From NCBI RefSeq assembly GCF_023101665.1, contig NZ_CP082161.1, positions 5,890,001 through 5,954,000 of the forward strand: a stretch of DNA of 64,000 nucleotides, in the 5' to 3' direction. This document shows, piece after piece, positions 42,963 through 52,155 of this stretch. This DNA is from Bradyrhizobium sp. 195 (GTDB lineage: Bacteria > Pseudomonadota > Alphaproteobacteria > Rhizobiales > Xanthobacteraceae). A model generated the notes under the pieces. It was not told the DNA's origin. It saw only the letters and a program-made list of their open reading frames with translations, and did no database searches. The position numbers and the translations under genes are program-made. Positions within the stretch are counted from its first letter, which is position 1, and every line of letters starts with the position of its first letter.

Positions 42963-45470
42963 ATGTGGACGACCACATTTGCCCTGACGTTTCTATTCTT
43001 CCTGATACAGCTCGGCACCGGGTTTTCGATTCTGGCCATCGCGTCGACGAAGTTCGTCGAGCTGTGCCGGTTGACCAGGGCCCAGCTCGTCGTTCTCGGG
43101 GTGACCGTCGGTACCTCAACAACGGGCATCCTGCTCGGAGTGCTATCGCTTCTCGTAAGCGATATGCGGCTTCAGTTCGCAGCTATCGTTGCGTTGGCCA
43201 GCCTCGGACTTGCCTGGTCGTGGCTCAATCGGCGTCCGGGTGCCGGCGAGATGCGCACGGCGGCCATTTGGTGCATGCTGTCGTTACCGATCGCGCTCAT
43301 CACATGGTGGTGGTCCTTCGGCGCATTCTCCGACTTTCCCTATGCGGACATCGGCGCGGATGTTCATTGGATGAAGACCGCGCAGGAGTATGCCGACGGC
43401 GGCGTCATCAATCCTTACGCCGCCCAATCCTATGTCGATCTACGTTCGGCGCTCGCCGGCGCCTTTGCTGGAACCGTCGGCCTGGATCTCCTGCGATTTA
43501 GCTGGACCTACCGCTTTTTCTCGATCCTGTTCTTCCTGTTGGCTTCTTACGGCTTCGTGCAAGGGATCTATTCCACGCCTTCACGAAGATGGATCGCCTT
43601 CTTCTTCGCCGCGACCGGGAACACCGTTGCCTTGATGACGAACGGCAGCTTGGCCGTCGCCAGCAGCATTGTGTTTCTCGGCGTGCTGATGGGCAACGCC
43701 GACCGGAAAGAGAACGGCGTGTCCGCGCGATCCGCGCTGCTGCTGACTGGAGGCGCCGGCGCGACGCTGCTGGTCGCCTTCGCTCTCAACAATAATCCGC
43801 TTGTGCTTGCGCTGCTCGTAGCTGGGCTATTCCTACTTAGGATCCTGAGCAACACCGCAAGATATGCGCCTCTCTTTCTCGGTTGCATCTGGCCAGCGAC
43901 GCTTCTGCTCGCACACCGCGGCTCCTATCTGTTTGTTCCAACCGTCCTGATCAGCTGGCTTCTGTATCTTGCCATCGTGCGGATGGTCTCCGCATGGCCG
44001 TCGCCCAGCACTGCGGTTCTTCGACTACTGTCCTTTGTCCTGCCCCTGATCATTGCCGGAACTATCCTCTGCGTTGCGGGAATGCGCTTCGGCTACATTC
44101 CGTCGATGAGCGCCAACGGCACGTTCTCCTCGATTACGGGACTGATCCTCGGCAGAAGGATCGAGGGCGGCGAAGAACTGTTTCTGGGGTCCGGACCGCA
44201 GATTGCCACTATCGAGCTCGGCCGGGCATTGGGACCGCTCTTCTCCATCTGCATCATGCTGGGCGTTGCATGGTGGTGGTTGACCCGGCCTGTCCTTCGT
44301 GCTCCCTCAGGTGCGATCAGACCGCGAGCTGAAGGCTTCACGACACTCGTGTGGTCCTGGATCGCCGGTTGCGGACTGAGCGTCGCCGTCCTCTCGGGCT
44401 TCCCTTTTCTGTATCGCACCAGCGCGATCATCGTGGCGCTGTTCACGATCACGGCCACGGAAACTTTTTGCCAATTGCTGGTCGACGTCGTTCCGGTCTC
44501 GCGATACCGTCGGCCCCTGGTCGCCATTGCGGTTACGCTGCTTGCGACCATTCTCGTGGTTGCGGTCTACGCATTTGCCTGGCGGCCCGGCCTGCCCTTT
44601 GCCGGTTATCAGACATTCCTAAGACCAACGGAGATCGCGGGCATCGTGCTGCTGGCGACGCTCGCGCTGTTGACCCTGGCTCGATCGAGAGCAATCTCCA
44701 TCTGCAGTCTCGTGGGCGTCATGGGATTGGCGGTCGCCGTGGACAAGGCCGGCCTTTCCGGCATTCACAGAAACTACAGTTATGGCGCCCTCCCAGACCA
44801 CGCCGCGGTCGTTTCCCACTACAATGCCAGCGACCTCGATGTCGCCCGCTGGCTCCGCGCCAATCTGCGAAAAGGGATCCTTCTCTCCGATCCCTATACG
44901 CTCGGCATGATCCAGGCCGTCACGGGCGCTCCCGCGGCCTATCTGTTCTCCAATCTGGACACTGTGAACGAAGCGGTCGCGCAGCGGACGAAATCGGTGG
45001 TGCGGACAATTGTGCAGCCGACGGACGGAGCTCAGCGGCTCGCAATCGCGTGCAGCCTGGTCACGCCTCTGATAAGCGGAATCAATTCGGAAGCGTTCTT
45101 CCAGATGCGCAGGGCCGATGCGTTGAGCGGAATAATGAAAGCGGTCCGTGAGGCTCAAACATCTATTCAGGAATCGCCTCAGCCGTCTTCCGACGCAATA
45201 GCGGCCGGAAGCCCCGAAATCACGAGTGAGGAAGTCAAATCCGCGTTCCAGAACATTCTGGAAGCGGGCGACGATGATTGGAACCTCGTCGCGATCATCA
45301 CGCCTCGCACGATCGAGTGGACGAAGCTCGCGGCGGATCAGCGTCTCAGCTATTTCCCTCCCGCCGAGCCGATTGGGCCCGCTGTCACGGACGTGCTGCG
45401 CACCGGTCCGTTTCCAGTGCTATTCACCAACAACCAGGCGGCCGTCGTTCGCATTCCCTGCTCGCGCTGA
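42963..45470 (+). CDS. Large polytopic membrane protein, probable glycan polymerase or GT-C type
   Basis: 835 residues from ATG 42963 (MWTTTFALTFLFFLIQLG). About 14-16 hydrophobic helices over residues 1-600, then a long hydrophilic C-terminal part (650-835). An acidic motif DFPYADIGADVHWMKTAQEYADG near residue 125 after a helix pair recalls the Asp sites of GT-C glycosyltransferases and DUF-type membrane glycan proteins; this is inference. No clear Wzy O-antigen polymerase motif. Confidence 0.72.
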   Translation: MWTTTFALTFLFFLIQLGTGFSILAIASTKFVELCRLTRAQLVVLGVTVGTSTTGILLGVLSLLVSDMRLQFAAIVALASLGLAWSWLNRRPGAGEMRTAAIWCMLSLPIALITWWWSFGAFSDFPYADIGADVHWMKTAQEYADGGVINPYAAQSYVDLRSALAGAFAGTVGLDLLRFSWTYRFFSILFFLLASYGFVQGIYSTPSRRWIAFFFAATGNTVALMTNGSLAVASSIVFLGVLMGNADRKENGVSARSALLLTGGAGATLLVAFALNNNPLVLALLVAGLFLLRILSNTARYAPLFLGCIWPATLLLAHRGSYLFVPTVLISWLLYLAIVRMVSAWPSPSTAVLRLLSFVLPLIIAGTILCVAGMRFGYIPSMSANGTFSSITGLILGRRIEGGEELFLGSGPQIATIELGRALGPLFSICIMLGVAWWWLTRPVLRAPSGAIRPRAEGFTTLVWSWIAGCGLSVAVLSGFPFLYRTSAIIVALFTITATETFCQLLVDVVPVSRYRRPLVAIAVTLLATILVVAVYAFAWRPGLPFAGYQTFLRPTEIAGIVLLATLALLTLARSRAISICSLVGVMGLAVAVDKAGLSGIHRNYSYGALPDHAAVVSHYNASDLDVARWLRANLRKGILLSDPYTLGMIQAVTGAPAAYLFSNLDTVNEAVAQRTKSVVRTIVQPTDGAQRLAIACSLVTPLISGINSEAFFQMRRADALSGIMKAVREAQTSIQESPQPSSDAIAAGSPEITSEEVKSAFQNILEAGDDDWNLVAIITPRTIEWTKLAADQRLSYFPPAEPIGPAVTDVLRTGPFPVLFTNNQAAVVRIPCSR

Positions 45471-45553
45471 TATGAAGTGGATCAGACATTGAAGCTCGTA
45501 TCGTCTCCGTCAGGCGCTGCAGTCCGCCGCCCAGGCTGTAAAAGGGGACTCTT

Positions 45554-46756
45554 ATGCTGAGACAGGCCGTGATCCTCGTCGGTGGGTTGGGCACCAGATT
45601 GGGTGAGCGCACCAGGCTGGTTCCCAAGCCGATGCTCGAGATCGGCGGGCGACCGTTTCTCGATACGCTGATCGACGAACTCCTGCGCTATGGCGTGTTC
45701 GATGAAATTCTCCTGCTCGCCGGCCACAAAGCGGAGATCGTCGAGACGCACTACGCTGCGACCGTCAGAGGGCAGACGCGAATCGCCGTGTCTCGCGAGA
45801 CTGAGCCGCTCGGCACCGGTGGCGCGCTCGTGCATGCGCGTGATTTGCTGCACGATCGTTTCCTGCTGCTCAACGGCGATTCCCTGTTCGACTTCAACCT
45901 GCTCGATCTGATCTCACGCGCGCATGGCGGCCCCGTTCACATGGCGCTTCGCGACGGCGTCGTCGGAGACCGCTACGGGCGCGTGGTGCTCGACGGCGAC
46001 GTGGTGCGCGACTTCATCGCCCCCGGCGCGGGCGCCACGGGACCGGTCAATGCCGGCATCTACGTCGTCGAAAAATCCGTTCTCGCCGACATCGCGAAGC
46101 TTCCCGCCTCGCTCGAGCAGGATGTTTTCCCCGGCCTCGCCAAGTCCGGCGCGCTGCGCGGCACGGCCTATCACGGGTACTTCATCGACATCGGCATTCC
46201 CGACGATTTCGCGCGCGCCGATCGCGAATTGCGGGAGAAGCTGCGGCGGCCGGCCGTGTTCTTCGATCGCGACGGCGTGCTCAACCAGGATTCTGGATAC
46301 ACATTCGAGACGCACAAGCTCGCATGGATCGAGGGGGCACGCGAGGCCGTGAAGGCCGTCAACGATGCCGGCTATTTTGCCTTCGTCATCACCAATCAAT
46401 CCGGCGTCGCACGCGGCTACTATGAAGAGCACCACGTCCTCACCCTGCACCGATGGATGGCAAACCAAATGGCGCAGATCGGCGCGCATATCGACGCGTT
46501 CGAATATTGCCCTGATCACCCCGACGGAACCGTTGCGCGCTATTGCCGAATCAGCGAACGGCGCAAACCGGCACCGGGCATGATCACCGACCTCGCCAAG
46601 CGCTTCCCCGTCGACATGACACGCAGCATGGTGATCGGGGACAAGGAAAGCGACATGGAAGCGGCGCAGGCGGCCGGCGTGGCAGGCCACTTATTCGACG
46701 GCGGGAATCTGGAGACGTTCGTGAAACAGCGCCTGGGCCCGGCAGGCCAGCCTTAG
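45554..46756 (+). CDS. Fused HddC-type sugar-1-phosphate nucleotidyltransferase and GmhB-type HAD phosphatase
   Basis: 400 residues, AAGGGGA ribosome site at 45541. Residues 1-232 are a nucleotidyltransferase: GGLGTRLGERTRLVPKPM near 10-27, FLLLNGDSLFDF, and YFIDIGIPDDFARAD, as in HddC (heptose-1-phosphate guanylyltransferase). Residues 233-400 are a histidinol-phosphatase/GmhB-type HAD: FFDRDGVLNQD with Asp238/Asp240, ITNQSGVARGYY, and KPAPGMITDLAKRF with GDKESDMEAA. GmhB removes the C7 phosphate of heptose bisphosphate. With an HddA-like kinase at 29344, three of the four GDP-heptose steps are in this window; GmhA is not. Confidence 0.87.
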   Translation: MLRQAVILVGGLGTRLGERTRLVPKPMLEIGGRPFLDTLIDELLRYGVFDEILLLAGHKAEIVETHYAATVRGQTRIAVSRETEPLGTGGALVHARDLLHDRFLLLNGDSLFDFNLLDLISRAHGGPVHMALRDGVVGDRYGRVVLDGDVVRDFIAPGAGATGPVNAGIYVVEKSVLADIAKLPASLEQDVFPGLAKSGALRGTAYHGYFIDIGIPDDFARADRELREKLRRPAVFFDRDGVLNQDSGYTFETHKLAWIEGAREAVKAVNDAGYFAFVITNQSGVARGYYEEHHVLTLHRWMANQMAQIGAHIDAFEYCPDHPDGTVARYCRISERRKPAPGMITDLAKRFPVDMTRSMVIGDKESDMEAAQAAGVAGHLFDGGNLETFVKQRLGPAGQP

Positions 46757-46814
46757 GCGCGCCACAAAAACCGCTGCATCCCCGGGCATTTGGCAGCCAC
46801 CGAGTGCTGCTCTG

Positions 46815-46842
46815 TTGCGCAAGACCGTCAGTGTGCTATAGC
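46815..46842 (+). promoter_or_regulatory. Candidate promoter of the legionaminic acid operon
   Basis: TTGCGC (46815-46820) and TATAGC (46837-46842) with a 16-base spacer, 47 bases upstream of the legB ATG in the 132-base gap after the HddC-GmhB gene. Both boxes are imperfect. Confidence 0.35.
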
Positions 46843-46888
46843 GCCATCTTGTTGCGAATATTGGCTTAATCGCCTTTTGGGGGCCGGC

Positions 46889-47908
46889 ATGGCAGATCTG
46901 AGGGACGCCCGCGTCCTCGTTACCGGCAGCGACGGCTTCATCGGTTCGCATGTCGTCGAGGAGCTGGTGAGAGCCGGTGCCCGCGTCAAGGCGATCGTCT
47001 ATTACAACTCTTTCAACTCCTGGGGCTGGCTCGACACGGTCTCGTCCGACGTGATGAAGTCCGTTGAGGTCGTCGCCGGTGACATCCGCGATCCGCATTT
47101 CATGATCCAGGCCGCGAGCGGCTGTACCGACGTGCTGCACCTGGCGGCGCTGATCGCGATCCCGTTCTCCTATGTGGCGCCGGACTCCTATGTCGAAACC
47201 AACGTTCGCGGCACCGTGAACGTGCTGCAAGCGGCGCGCATGGCGGGCGTGCGGCGCTTCGTTCAGACCTCGACCAGCGAGGTTTACGGCACGGCGCAGA
47301 CGGTTCCGATCAAGGAGAGCCATCCGCTGGTCGGGCAGTCCCCATACTCGGCCTCAAAGATCGCCTCCGACCAGATGGCGCTGTCGTTCCAGGCTTCGTT
47401 CGACATGCCCGTTGTGGTCATCCGCCCGTTCAACACCTTTGGTCCGCGGCAATCGGCGCGCGCGGTGATTCCGACCGTCATCAGCCAGATCGCGACCGGC
47501 AAGCGCAAGATCCGCCTCGGCGCCGTCAGCCCGACGCGCGACTTCTCGTTCGTCACCGACACCGCGCGCGGCCTGATCGCGGGCCTCACGGCGCCTGCGG
47601 AGCAAGTCGTGGGCCAGACCATCAATCTCGGCAGCGGTTTCGAGATCTCGGTCGGCGCGACCGCGCAGATGATCGCCGATATCATGGGAACGGCCATCGA
47701 GATCGAGACCGACGAGTCGCGCCTGCGTCCCGCCAACAGCGAGGTCGAACGGCTCTGGGCCGACAATTCCAAGGCGCGCCAGCAGCTCGGCTGGAGCCCT
47801 GAATTCGGCGGTGTCGACGGCATGCGCCGCGGCATGACCAAGACGGTCGACTGGTTCACCAATCCCGCAAATCTCAGCCGCTACAAGGCTGACGTCTACA
47901 ACGTCTGA
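46889..47908 (+). CDS. legB: LegB-type NDP-GlcNAc 4,6-dehydratase
   Basis: 339 residues from ATG 46889 (MADLRDARVLVTGSDGFIGS); the frame extends upstream over the promoter region. Extended SDR: TGSDGFIGS at 12-20, TSTSEVYG and YSASK with Tyr153 and Lys157. C-terminus WFTNPANLSRYKADVYNV is the LegB signature. LegB forms the 4-keto-6-deoxy sugar from GDP-GlcNAc in the Campylobacter legionaminic acid pathway. First gene of set B, followed 4 bases later by legC. Confidence 0.88.
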   Translation: MADLRDARVLVTGSDGFIGSHVVEELVRAGARVKAIVYYNSFNSWGWLDTVSSDVMKSVEVVAGDIRDPHFMIQAASGCTDVLHLAALIAIPFSYVAPDSYVETNVRGTVNVLQAARMAGVRRFVQTSTSEVYGTAQTVPIKESHPLVGQSPYSASKIASDQMALSFQASFDMPVVVIRPFNTFGPRQSARAVIPTVISQIATGKRKIRLGAVSPTRDFSFVTDTARGLIAGLTAPAEQVVGQTINLGSGFEISVGATAQMIADIMGTAIEIETDESRLRPANSEVERLWADNSKARQQLGWSPEFGGVDGMRRGMTKTVDWFTNPANLSRYKADVYNV

Positions 47909-47912
47909 GGCG

Positions 47913-49112
47913 ATGGTGGACAGTCCCGTGACCAGGTCAGACTTCGAGCCCAAGGCGATCGTCGATGCCGTGCGGCACGCCGTCGGAACGCCCAACGGAA
48001 TCCTCGGCCTGCACGAGCCGGTGTTCGCCGGCAACGAGGTCGCCTATCTCGAAGAGTGCATCAAGAGCACCTTCGTCTCCTCGGTCGGGCCGTTCGTCGA
48101 TCGGTTCGAGCGCATGCTGGAGGAGGTCACCGGCGCGAGGCGCGCCGTGGCCGTCGTCAACGGCACGGCCGCGCTGCACGCCTGCTTCCGCCTCGCCGGC
48201 GTCGAGCCCGGCGAGGAGGTCATCTCGCCGGCGCTGACGTTCATCGCGACGACGAACGCGATCGCCTATTGCGGGGCTGTGCCGCATTTCGTCGACAGCT
48301 CGCTCGTCACGCTCGGCATGGATGCGCGCGCACTGACCACGCGGCTCGAGGCGATCGCCGAGCGAACGCCTAAGGGCACCATCAATCGCGAGACCGGACG
48401 CCGCATCGCCGCGATCACGCCGATGCACACGTTCGGGCATCCCGTCGAGCTCGACGAAATCACTGCTATCGGCCGCGAGTGGGGCATTCCGCTGGTGGAG
48501 GACGCCGCCGAATCGCTGGGCTCGACCTACAAGGGTCACGCCGTCGGATCGCAGGCGCGGCTCGCGGCGCTGAGCTTCAACGGCAACAAGATCGTCACCA
48601 CCGGCGGCGGCGGCGCCATCCTCACCAATGACGAGGAGCTGGGACGCCGCGCCAAGCATCTCACCACCACCGCGAAGCTGCCGCACAAATGGGCGTTCGT
48701 GCACGACGAGATCGGCTTCAACTACCGTCTGCCCAATCTGAACGCCGCGCTCGGCTGCGCGCAGCTCGAGCAGCTCGAAGGCTTTCTTGCGAGCAAGCGC
48801 AAGCTCGCTGCGGCCTATCAGCGCGCCTTCGCGGATATTCCCGGCGTCCGCTTCTCGAGCGAACCGAAGGACACGACGAGCAATTACTGGCTGAATGCCA
48901 TCCTGCTCGACGAAGCCCATGCCGATCGGCGCGACGACCTGCTCGCCGCGCTCAACGACGCCGGCTTCGGCGCGCGTCCGGCCTGGACCTTGATGCACAA
49001 GCTGCCGATGTTCGCGCAAAACCCGCGCGGCGATCTCTCGACCGCCGAGTCCATCGAATGCCGGCTGATCAACCTGCCCAGCAGCGCCAGCATCAGGGTT
49101 CGCGATGAGTAG
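47913..49112 (+). CDS. legC: LegC-type PLP aminotransferase (DegT/DnrJ family)
   Basis: 399 residues. LHEPVFAGNEVAYLEECI and STFVSSVGPFVDRFE at the N-terminus are the LegC opening; SPALTFIATTNAI, VEDAAESLGSTYKG, and SFNGNKIVTTGGGG with PLP lysine Lys226. It transfers an amino group to C4 of the keto sugar from LegB. Stop overlaps the legG start by 8 bases. Confidence 0.9.
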   Translation: MVDSPVTRSDFEPKAIVDAVRHAVGTPNGILGLHEPVFAGNEVAYLEECIKSTFVSSVGPFVDRFERMLEEVTGARRAVAVVNGTAALHACFRLAGVEPGEEVISPALTFIATTNAIAYCGAVPHFVDSSLVTLGMDARALTTRLEAIAERTPKGTINRETGRRIAAITPMHTFGHPVELDEITAIGREWGIPLVEDAAESLGSTYKGHAVGSQARLAALSFNGNKIVTTGGGGAILTNDEELGRRAKHLTTTAKLPHKWAFVHDEIGFNYRLPNLNAALGCAQLEQLEGFLASKRKLAAAYQRAFADIPGVRFSSEPKDTTSNYWLNAILLDEAHADRRDDLLAALNDAGFGARPAWTLMHKLPMFAQNPRGDLSTAESIECRLINLPSSASIRVRDE

Positions 49113-50283
49113 CATCGCGCGAAAAATCTGCTTCGTCACCGGCAGCCGCGCCGACTTCGGGCTGCTGGTCTGGCCGATGCGCGCGATCCGCGAGACACCA
49201 GGATTGACGCTTCAGCTCGTCGCCACCGGCATGCATCTCGCACCTGAGTTCGGCTATACCTTCAACGCCATCCGCGAGGAGGGGTTCGAGGTCGACGAGC
49301 GTGTCGAGACGCTGCTCAGCAGCGACACCGGGGCCGGCGTCGCGAAATCGGTCGGGCTCGGCGTGATCGGCTTTGCCGATGCCTTCACACGCCTCCAGCC
49401 GGACCTCGTGGTCGTGCTCGGCGACCGCTTCGAGATGTTCGCAGCCGCGCAGGCCGCGATGTTCATGCGGCTGCCGATGGCGCATCTGTTCGGCGGCGAC
49501 GTTACCGAAGGCGCGGTCGACGAATCCACGCGCCATGCCATCAGCAAGATGTCGCACCTGCATTTCACCAGCAATCAGGGCTCGACGCGACGATTGATTC
49601 AGCTCGGCGAGCACCCGTCCCGTATCCACACCATCGGCTCGGTCGGCATCGACGCCATCAAGCATCTCGATTTAATGGACCGTGACGACATAGGCGGCGC
49701 GATCGGGATGCCGCTCGGCGAACGCAATGCGCTCATCACGTTCCACCCCGTCACCGTCGAGGCCGGGCGCTCGGTGGCCGAACTGGACGAATTGTTCGCG
49801 GCACTGTCGACGCTCGATCCCGCCTTTCGTTTCGTGTTCACGCTCGCCAACGCCGACGCGGAGGGCCGCGCCCTGAACGCCCGGATCGAGGCTTTCGCCG
49901 CGCGCCGGCCAAACACGATCGCGGTCGCCTCGCTCGGGCAGCTTCGCTATCTCAGCCTGATGAACCAGGTGGACGTCGTGATCGGCAATTCCTCGAGCGG
50001 CGTACTCGAAGCCCCCTCCTTCGGAGTTCCCACGGTCGATATCGGCGACCGTCAGAAGGGACGCGAGCGCGCGACGTCTGTATTTCACGCAGCGCCCGAG
50101 CGCGGCGCCATTGCCGCAGCCATTGCCGCGGGGCTGCAGCGCGGCCGTCAAGCCACCGTCAACCCTTACGGCGACGGCGAATCCAGCCGGCGATTTGCCG
50201 AAACTATCGCAAACATCCCGGATTTCAGGCGTCTTCTGGTCAAGGGCTTCTACGAGCTTCCACCAAGCGGGGCGCAGGCATGA
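49105..50283 (+). CDS. legG: LegG/NeuC-type hydrolysing NDP-sugar 2-epimerase
   Basis: 392 residues. Start overlaps legC. GT-B-like epimerase fold with TGSRADFGLLVWPM, LQLVATGMHLAPEFGYT, VVVLGDRFEMFAAAQAAM, HLFGGDVTEGAVDESTRHAISKMSHLHF, and NSSSGVLEAPSFGVPTVDIGDRQKGRER. It releases NDP and inverts C2 to yield the manno-configured hexose (2,4-diacetamido in legionaminate synthesis) for LegI. Coupled (ATGA) to the synthase gene. Confidence 0.9.
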   Translation: MSSIARKICFVTGSRADFGLLVWPMRAIRETPGLTLQLVATGMHLAPEFGYTFNAIREEGFEVDERVETLLSSDTGAGVAKSVGLGVIGFADAFTRLQPDLVVVLGDRFEMFAAAQAAMFMRLPMAHLFGGDVTEGAVDESTRHAISKMSHLHFTSNQGSTRRLIQLGEHPSRIHTIGSVGIDAIKHLDLMDRDDIGGAIGMPLGERNALITFHPVTVEAGRSVAELDELFAALSTLDPAFRFVFTLANADAEGRALNARIEAFAARRPNTIAVASLGQLRYLSLMNQVDVVIGNSSSGVLEAPSFGVPTVDIGDRQKGRERATSVFHAAPERGAIAAAIAAGLQRGRQATVNPYGDGESSRRFAETIANIPDFRRLLVKGFYELPPSGAQA

Positions 50284-51350
50284 CCACGCACACCCTCATC
50301 ATCGCAGAAGCCGGCGTCAATCACGACGGAAGCCTGGAAAAGGCGCTGGCGCTGGTCGACGCCGCCGCGGACGCGGGCGCCGACATCGTCAAATTTCAGA
50401 CCTTCAATGCGAAGGCATTGGCTGGCAGCGCGGCAAAGAAGGCCGACTATCAGCAGCGCACGACGAATGCCGACGAAAGCCAGCTTGCCATGCTGGAACG
50501 GCTAGAGTTGCCGCAGGCTGCGCATCACACGCTGATTGAACGTGCGAGGGAGCGCGGCATCGAATTCCTGTCGACACCGTTCGACGACACTTCGCTCGCC
50601 TTCTTGCTGTCGCTGAAACTGCCGCGCATCAAGATCGGATCGGGTGATCTCACCAATGCACCGCTGCTGCATGCGGCCGCGAAGGCCGGCGCGAAATTGA
50701 TCCTGTCGACGGGCATGGCGACCCTCGGCGAGGTCGAGGAAGCGCTCGGTGTTCTGGCTCACGGCTATGGCCAGCGCAACGATCCGCCCGGCATTGCCGC
50801 CTTCCGCGCGGCGTGGCGTGATCCGGCGGCACGCGCGGCCCTCGCGCGGCACGTCAGCCTGCTCCATTGCACCACCGAATATCCCTGCCCCATCGCGGAT
50901 GTGAACCTCGCCGCAATGGCGACGATGCGCTCCGCGTTCCAGCTCCCGGTCGGCTATTCCGATCACACCGACGGCTTTGAAATTTCGGTCGCTGCCGTCG
51001 CGCTCGGCGCCACGACGATCGAAAAGCACCTGACACTCGACCGCAAGGCGCAAGGCCCGGATCACGCGGCCTCGCTGGAGCCCGACGATTTCAAGCGCAT
51101 GGTTGCGGCCATCCGCAACGTGGAGCGCGCACTCGGCGACGGCGTCAAGGCGCCGAAAGAGTCCGAAATCAGGAACGTTCCGGTCGCCCGCAAGAGCATC
51201 GTGGCGGCGCGTGCGCTGAAGGCCGGCGAGACCATCGGCCCTTCCGACATTACCGCCAAGCGGCCCGGCGCGGGCCGCCCGCCGATCGACTACTGGTCGC
51301 TGGTCGGGACGGCAGCGCCGCGCGCGCTCAAGCCGGACGATCCGGTTTAA
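50280..51350 (+). CDS. legI: LegI-type N,N'-diacetyllegionaminate synthase (NeuB family)
   Basis: 356 residues, ordinary NeuB length, in contrast to the fused set A enzyme. Barrel: [102 protein letters not shown] domain from about 280 ([21 protein letters not shown]). Condenses phosphoenolpyruvate with the LegG product. 3' end overlaps inverted legH by 4 bases. Confidence 0.9.
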   Translation: MTTHTLIIAEAGVNHDGSLEKALALVDAAADAGADIVKFQTFNAKALAGSAAKKADYQQRTTNADESQLAMLERLELPQAAHHTLIERARERGIEFLSTPFDDTSLAFLLSLKLPRIKIGSGDLTNAPLLHAAAKAGAKLILSTGMATLGEVEEALGVLAHGYGQRNDPPGIAAFRAAWRDPAARAALARHVSLLHCTTEYPCPIADVNLAAMATMRSAFQLPVGYSDHTDGFEISVAAVALGATTIEKHLTLDRKAQGPDHAASLEPDDFKRMVAAIRNVERALGDGVKAPKESEIRNVPVARKSIVAARALKAGETIGPSDITAKRPGAGRPPIDYWSLVGTAAPRALKPDDPV

Positions 51351-51958
51351 CGACGAGGCTTTGCAGGAACCCCGCGCAGCACCGACCCCTGCGGCCACGA
51401 GCCGGTCACGACCGATCCCATCGCGACCAGAGTATCGTTGCCGATGGAAATGTGATCGCGCACTCGGCTACCGAGGCCGACAAAGCAATTGTCGCCGATC
51501 TCAGCGCCTCCGCCGACCACGGTTCCAGGCGACAGATGCGTGCAGTGACCGACGCGAACGTCGTGCTCGACGATGGCACCGGAATTGATGATGCAGTGAT
51601 TGCCGATGATGCTGCGCGCATTGACGATCGCGCCCGGCATGATGACGGTGCCTGCGCCGATCGTGGCTGACGGCGAGACGATCGCGCGTGGATGAATCAC
51701 CGACGCCCAGCGCTTGACCTGCATGCGGCCGATCATCTGCTGGCGTGCGGGTCCCGCCTGCATCGATCCGATTCCCACCACGAAGGCGGCATCCGGATAC
51801 TCTAGCGCGGCCTCGTCGGTTCCGAGATAGCTGATGTCGCCGAGCGTTCCGGGCTGCCGATCGAGGAAGCCCACGACCTTGAACTGGCCGGACAACAGCG
51901 CCGCTTCGTAGACCATGAAGGCATGCTCGCCGCCGCCTATGATGATGAGATCATCCAT
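51347..51958 (-). CDS. legH: LegH/PglD/NeuD-type sugar N-acetyltransferase
   Basis: 203 residues from ATG 51958 ([24 protein letters not shown]). N-terminal Rossmann-like half ([25 protein letters not shown]) and C-terminal left-handed beta-helix of hexapeptide repeats ([37 protein letters not shown]). Acetylates the 4-amino sugar made by LegC using acetyl-CoA. Reads against the rest of set B, tail to tail with legI and head to head with ptmE. Confidence 0.87.
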   Translation of the reverse strand: MDDLIIIGGGEHAFMVYEAALLSGQFKVVGFLDRQPGTLGDISYLGTDEAALEYPDAAFVVGIGSMQAGPARQQMIGRMQVKRWASVIHPRAIVSPSATIGAGTVIMPGAIVNARSIIGNHCIINSGAIVEHDVRVGHCTHLSPGTVVGGGAEIGDNCFVGLGSRVRDHISIGNDTLVAMGSVVTGSWPQGSVLRGVPAKPRR

Positions 51959-52072
51959 CGCGATTCCCCTGCGCCCGGCGATCTTAACGGGGGGATCGCG
52001 GGTCTTCAAACCGTCGATTCGGGCCGCGAAACACTTGGGTTAACGGGGCTGTTCAGGGGGGTGCCGTTGGGG

Positions 52073-52101
52073 TTGACGCCGCCTCTCGCAGCCGCGATAT
52101 A
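52073..52101 (+). promoter_or_regulatory. Candidate promoter of the ptmE-ptmA part of set B
   Basis: TTGACG (52073-52078) and GATATA (52096-52101) with a 17-base spacer, 54 bases before the ATG at 52156. Needed because the inverted legH interrupts any transcript from legB. A good -35 match and fair -10. Confidence 0.5.
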
Positions 52102-52155
52102 GCAGGCTCAGCCGTGGGCCGCCCCCGATATCTGGCGTATACGAGGCAGATTGCC

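Noticed and set aside
46790..46888. N-terminal extension of legB
   Set aside because: Covers the promoter-like boxes and is Cys-rich without family support; LegB proteins begin with MADLRDARVL-like sequence.
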